From Paramacrobiotus richtersi (lineage: Eukaryota > Tardigrada > Eutardigrada > Parachela > Macrobiotidae), in NCBI GenBank assembly GCA_034698045.1, contig JAQGAU010001093.1, positions 1 through 21,485 on the forward strand: DNA of 21,485 nucleotides, written 5' to 3'. Positions 18,567 through 21,485 of this stretch are shown here, piece by piece (the first letter of the stretch is position 1; every line of letters begins with the position of its first letter). The notes beneath the pieces were generated by a model. That model was not told the DNA's origin, searched no databases, and saw nothing but the letters and a program-made list of their open reading frames with translations. A program made the translations under genes and the position numbers.

Positions 18567-18572
18567 AATAAA
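18567..18572 (+). terminator. Poly(A) signal of the 17556 gene
   Basis: AATAAA about 110 bases after the TGA at 18456-18458. From here to 18791 the sequence is AT-rich and shows nothing coding. Confidence 0.6.
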
Positions 18573-18791
18573 ACTGGAATGAACAGTTATTAATCGTTGG
18601 CAAACGAAAGCAGATAGGCTCATATAATATTATAAGCCTACTGACAATGAGCTGTGAAAGAATGTACGCAGCACAAAAATCAAAAACACATAAAAATATG
18701 TACAGCGATACATTACAGCGTAAATCTAAAACAAATCGTAGAAATATACTGTACTTCATAGTCAAACAAGCACATAGATTGTTAACAGTAT

Positions 18792-19278
18792 CTAACCAAT
18801 GTGGAACTTGTTAACACCACGAATACACTGGCCGTCCCACAAATCGAACGGAGCACACCGTTGTGGACATATCAAGCCCCAAACCGAACCAAAGATGGCG
18901 TTGTGATAGCGATGCGCCTTTCTGGCCATCGCAATGCCAACATTACACGCGACGTCTTCGTTGACGTCCCATTCAAAACAACAGTCGCCCTTCATCGAAA
19001 ACGATAGGGCATTCTGCTCTTCCTGCACAGCTGCCGGGAGCGGCACCGTCTTGCCCGCGTGTTCGTTGTCGTAGGACGTGATGCGAAGACTGCGAACGTG
19101 GAGCTTGCCCTCAACCCGTTGGCGCAGAAATGCGCAGCATTCAGGCGCCAGGTCCGGTCTTAACCAGAGCGAAGACCGGCGCCGTCACCAGTTGCAAAAA
19201 GCAGCGAAAGGACGTGGTCGAATGAGTGCGTAGTGTTGTGGGGAAGGGAAGCGCCGGTTTCACGTCGGCGTAAAAGAA
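18792..19278 (-). CDS. Unrecognised Cys-containing protein, 3' part, with one frame change
   Basis: Two minus-strand open segments look coding, with G/C-rich third positions. The first runs from an acceptor (CTTCCAG, exon from 19278) with FFYADVKPALPFPTTLRTHS and on, and would stop at 19141. The second, in another frame, runs from 19157 to TAG at 18792-18794: PDLAPECCAFLRQRVEGK, LHVRSLRITSYDNEHAGKT, FSMKGDCCFEWDVNEDVACN, and ends SVWGLICPQRCAPFDLWDGQ then CIRGVNKFHIG. Either a 55-base intron joins them (donor inside ACGTCC near 19212, acceptor TTAAG at 19159-19160, in phase but a poor donor), or there is a one-base indel, which would mean a broken gene or sequence error. The 5' exons were not found and no family is recognised. 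The Cys content suggests an extracellular protein. Confidence 0.5.
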
Positions 19279-19327
19279 CTGGAAGATGAGGCTGATCTAA
19301 CCTCCATCCTGGAATGATCGAGCAGTG

Positions 19328-19522
19328 TTAGGCGCTAGTACGCCAGTCACTGCGTTCGCCGTTCAGTTTATTATACATTTCATTCCGGAGCATCTGTAAA
19401 GTAACATTTCTCTGTTGCTGTTTAAGCTTATTTTGAAAGGCAATACGGCCGCAGATTTGGGCGCTATGCCCACTATTAAGGCGTGTAAGAATGGGTGCGA
19501 TCGGAATGGATGTTTTAACCAT
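19328..19522 (-). CDS. Small open frame of 64 codons, doubtful
   Basis: Starts at a true ATG on the minus strand (MVKTSIPIAPILTRLNSGHS) and ends with a Gln/Asn/Arg-rich part, KLKQQQRNVTLQMLRNEMYN. The composition is not obviously random, but there is no recognised domain. It lies directly upstream of the 18792-19278 gene on the same strand, so it could also be part of that gene's 5' region. Codon third positions are less G/C-rich than in the neighbours. Confidence 0.22.
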   Translation of the reverse strand: MVKTSIPIAPILTRLNSGHSAQICGRIAFQNKLKQQQRNVTLQMLRNEMYNKLNGERSDWRTSA

Positions 19523-20092
19523 AACACTTCAAATGACGTAGTTGACTGTGTGAACCTGCGCATTTTTGAGTGACAGGAATAATCATGGCTATCTCAATAT
19601 ATTTCGTACTCACTGTGTAGATGATCAGATTCTCACCCTTACTAAGATCGATTCACGTCATGCAGTACAATTCAATAGTCCGAATGGGCATTCCATATGT
19701 GAATTAGTGTTGTGTAGCTGCACAACTTGCCCAATAATGTGAAATTCTGAGTGCCACATTTAGTCATACTTAGGCATCACCTGCCACACTCGTTCCTGTA
19801 CCAGAAAACTCACATCACCAAAACAATCTGTTGTATTTATAGTTTTAATCGTAAACACAAGTTCGGCAATTGTCGACCCTCTTCACCAACTTCGGTAAAT
19901 CCGGTTAATTAGTATACCTTGGTAACCGTAACTCGATGATTAAGAAAGTTAGAAAATGGAGCAACCCGTGTGTTAAGCCGAGAAATCGTGCAATAAATGG
20001 TAGCAGTCATAATCTGTGCGATTTCGTTAACAGTAGCAGACCGAAATGAACGCTTCCAACATTGATAAAAGGCCGGCTATCTTCGTAACCCT
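19523..20092. other. Lipocalin 3' UTR and spacer
   Basis: No coding segment could be supported in this 570-base stretch on either strand. A minus-strand ATTAAA variant (about 19844-19849) may be the lipocalin poly(A) signal, about 245 bases past the stop. Confidence 0.4.
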
Positions 20093-21059
20093 TTAATTGT
20101 TGCATTTTGTTTGTGTTGTGTTAATGAAAAGAGACGCATCCATGTCATTCTTCTCCAGAACCACGTTAACGGCCGCTTGAGCTGTTGGGTCCAAACCGCG
20201 TCGTAGGCGACTGAATACCCAGGTCATTTCTACGACAAGTAAAACAGTTTACGACAAAGTAAAACAGTAGGCATGTATTTTGCCGGCTTCTCGGTCACTT
20301 CATCCAACCTTCATGTGCAAAGAATAAGGGCACACAGCTCCAGACGACCGCGTAGTTGTAGTAATCCGTGTCCAGGATCCAGTAGAATGCGACGGGCGCT
20401 CCTGTATTCCACATACATGCTGTCATGCCACTTCCAATCCACAGAGATTAAAAGGCTGAGGAGCTACCTTACCTTTCACCTGCCAGACAAGCTTGGCAGG
20501 ATAAAGGTCATCCGGCGCATAAGCTGTTCCGCTGACCGTTAATGCCACTTGAGCCCTGCCGTCACACGCGCTTACAGACTTAATGAAGAACAGCTTACCT
20601 ACAGGTTAACTAGTAAGTGTTGTAATAAACTGGCACTTTCGTACGGGCTAATGCCGGTGTTGCGGATATTGATGCGGCCGTTCGGTAGCGGACTGTTCGC
20701 GAACTCGACACACGAGAGGCCGTCCTCCATCGAGTACTTGTAGCGCTGCACTTCGAACCACAGACCCAGGAACTACGGTACATAGGGTTAACCTTGCAGT
20801 CCGTCAGCTAGGAAAACAGCGGCCTATGGCTCACTTCATTCGCTAGACTCGCTACCGTATGGTCGATAACGAGACGTCGAGATGCACAACCAAACACATG
20901 TACCTTGGGTGCTTCGAAGCCCGGGATGGTGTCTCTGTCTGGACACGGTCCGGGCACTTCCTTGGCTTCGGTGGCCTTGACGCTCATATGCAGCGTCAAC
21001 GCTATGCATCCAGTAAGCAGGCCGAAGAGTTTCATATTGACCAGAAGTATATTAACCAT
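20093..21059 (-). CDS. Lipocalin, apolipoprotein D-like, five exons
   Basis: Exons in reading order are 21059-20904, 20772-20645, 20570-20473, 20401-20309 and 20229-20093, totalling 612 bases and 203 residues; all joins are GT-AG and in phase. Two ATGs compete: the first (21059) gives MVNILLVN before MKLFGLLTGCIALTLH, and either yields a signal peptide. Mature start GPCPDRDTIPGFEAPK leads into FLGLWFEVQRYKYSMEDGLS, with the GxW motif. YWILDTDYYNYAVVWSC is the TDYxNY motif. MTWVFSRLRRGLDPTAQ is the conserved Arg near strand H and helix. Four Cys (GPCP, LSC, WSC, TKC) match the two ApoD disulfides; a fifth is in ACDGRAQ. FINTTQ is an N-glycosylation site. Lipocalins carry small hydrophobic ligands outside cells. 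The junction between exons 2 and 3 (CC/C) is the least certain, fixed by phase and by the following DGRAQV. Confidence 0.9.
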
Positions 21060-21440
21060 GCAAATTCGGTAAACGATACAGTGTTCGTTTTGAGCGGGTC
21101 GCTAGAGTCTACATATGCATGTAGGTAGTGACAGTGATATCGTTTCTCCGTGGAATAATCCCACGGTATCCACGTACGGCGCGGATTCTCGATAATTTAT
21201 TCATTCAAGCTCAGGCCGCCTTTCATCGTCCTTTTGATATAGATAAGGTACCTATAGATACTGCAGAGGTTTCAGTATCTAAAACCATCAGCGCCGATAA
21301 GAAACGCCTGATAAGTACGTACGTACAGACATACAGTACAGTACAGAGAGACACTTCGAACTGCTTCAAAAATTTCCAGACCTTGCTCCGCCAACCACGT
21401 CGCTCTGTCGGTAATATCGCAATATAGGGTGCGCGTGCGA
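21060..21440. other. Lipocalin upstream region
   Basis: No gene is supported. A + frame at 21128-21427 opens with GTG, not ATG, and shows no family features. Around 21315-21345 there is a low-complexity run of GTAC/ACAGTACAGTACAG units. No TATA box was seen near 21059. Confidence 0.4.
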
Positions 21441-21460
21441 TGACGTCATAATTGACGTCA
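21441..21460. promoter_or_regulatory. Two perfect CRE palindromes TGACGTCA
   Basis: TGACGTCA at 21441-21448 and again at 21453-21460, with four bases between. This is the full cAMP-response element bound by CREB/ATF bZIP dimers. The lipocalin start is about 385 bases away on the minus strand; a gene beyond the right edge is an equally possible target. Confidence 0.6.
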
Positions 21461-21485
21461 TTCGACTCAGTTTTTATCGCTGAAT

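Noticed and set aside
21128-21427. 99-codon + strand frame at the right end
   Set aside because: Begins with GTG, crosses a simple repeat and has no family features.
1-21485. CRISPR arrays, operons, tRNA or rRNA genes, large transposons
   Set aside because: None seen. No regular spacer-repeat array, no tRNA-like cloverleaf and no transposase or reverse-transcriptase motifs were found by reading; a tRNA scan was not possible.

Overview
The window reads as nuclear DNA of a small invertebrate animal. Coding information is cut into many short exons by GT-AG introns, often only 45-75 bases long, and the families are metazoan: a rhodopsin-type GPCR, a receptor guanylate cyclase, an ELAV-like RRM protein, Kazal proteins and an ApoD-like lipocalin. 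Compact genes with short introns fit an ecdysozoan such as a tardigrade, but that placement is inference and nothing in the sequence proves it. Exon joins below were chosen by GT/AG sites, phase consistency and resemblance to family motifs; no alignment was run.

Layout. 1-969 (+): 3' part of an intronless GPCR. 1853-6898 (+): a receptor guanylate cyclase in about 20 exons (about 1030 aa), with extracellular ligand-binding region, one membrane span, degenerate kinase-homology region and a cyclase domain whose two metal-binding Asp are both Glu. 7514-7662 (-): a possible cysteine-rich exon. 8058-9510 (+): a two-exon secreted protein with a carboxypeptidase-regulatory-like fold and a YfaP-like C-terminus. 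9858-10220 (+): a tentative small secreted protein. 11124-12005 (-): a four-exon protein with two RRMs. 12834-14642 and 14988-16905 (-): tandem paralogues, each with signal peptide, Kazal domain, low-complexity middle (Tyr/Gly-rich in one, His/Gly-rich in the other) and a shared Cys/Pro-rich tail. 17556-18458 (+): a two-exon Pro-rich protein with two copies of a C-x2-C-G-x2-C-x-C motif. 18792-19278 (-): an unrecognised Cys-containing protein whose reading frame changes once. 20093-21059 (-): a complete five-exon lipocalin. Two perfect CRE palindromes lie at 21441-21460.

The genes do not form an operon-like unit. Most products are secreted or membrane proteins (GPCR, cyclase, Kazal pair, lipocalin, the 8058 protein). 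The strongest candidates for something undescribed are the Kazal/low-complexity tandem pair, built entirely from phase-1 exons, and the cyclase with the double Asp-to-Glu change.
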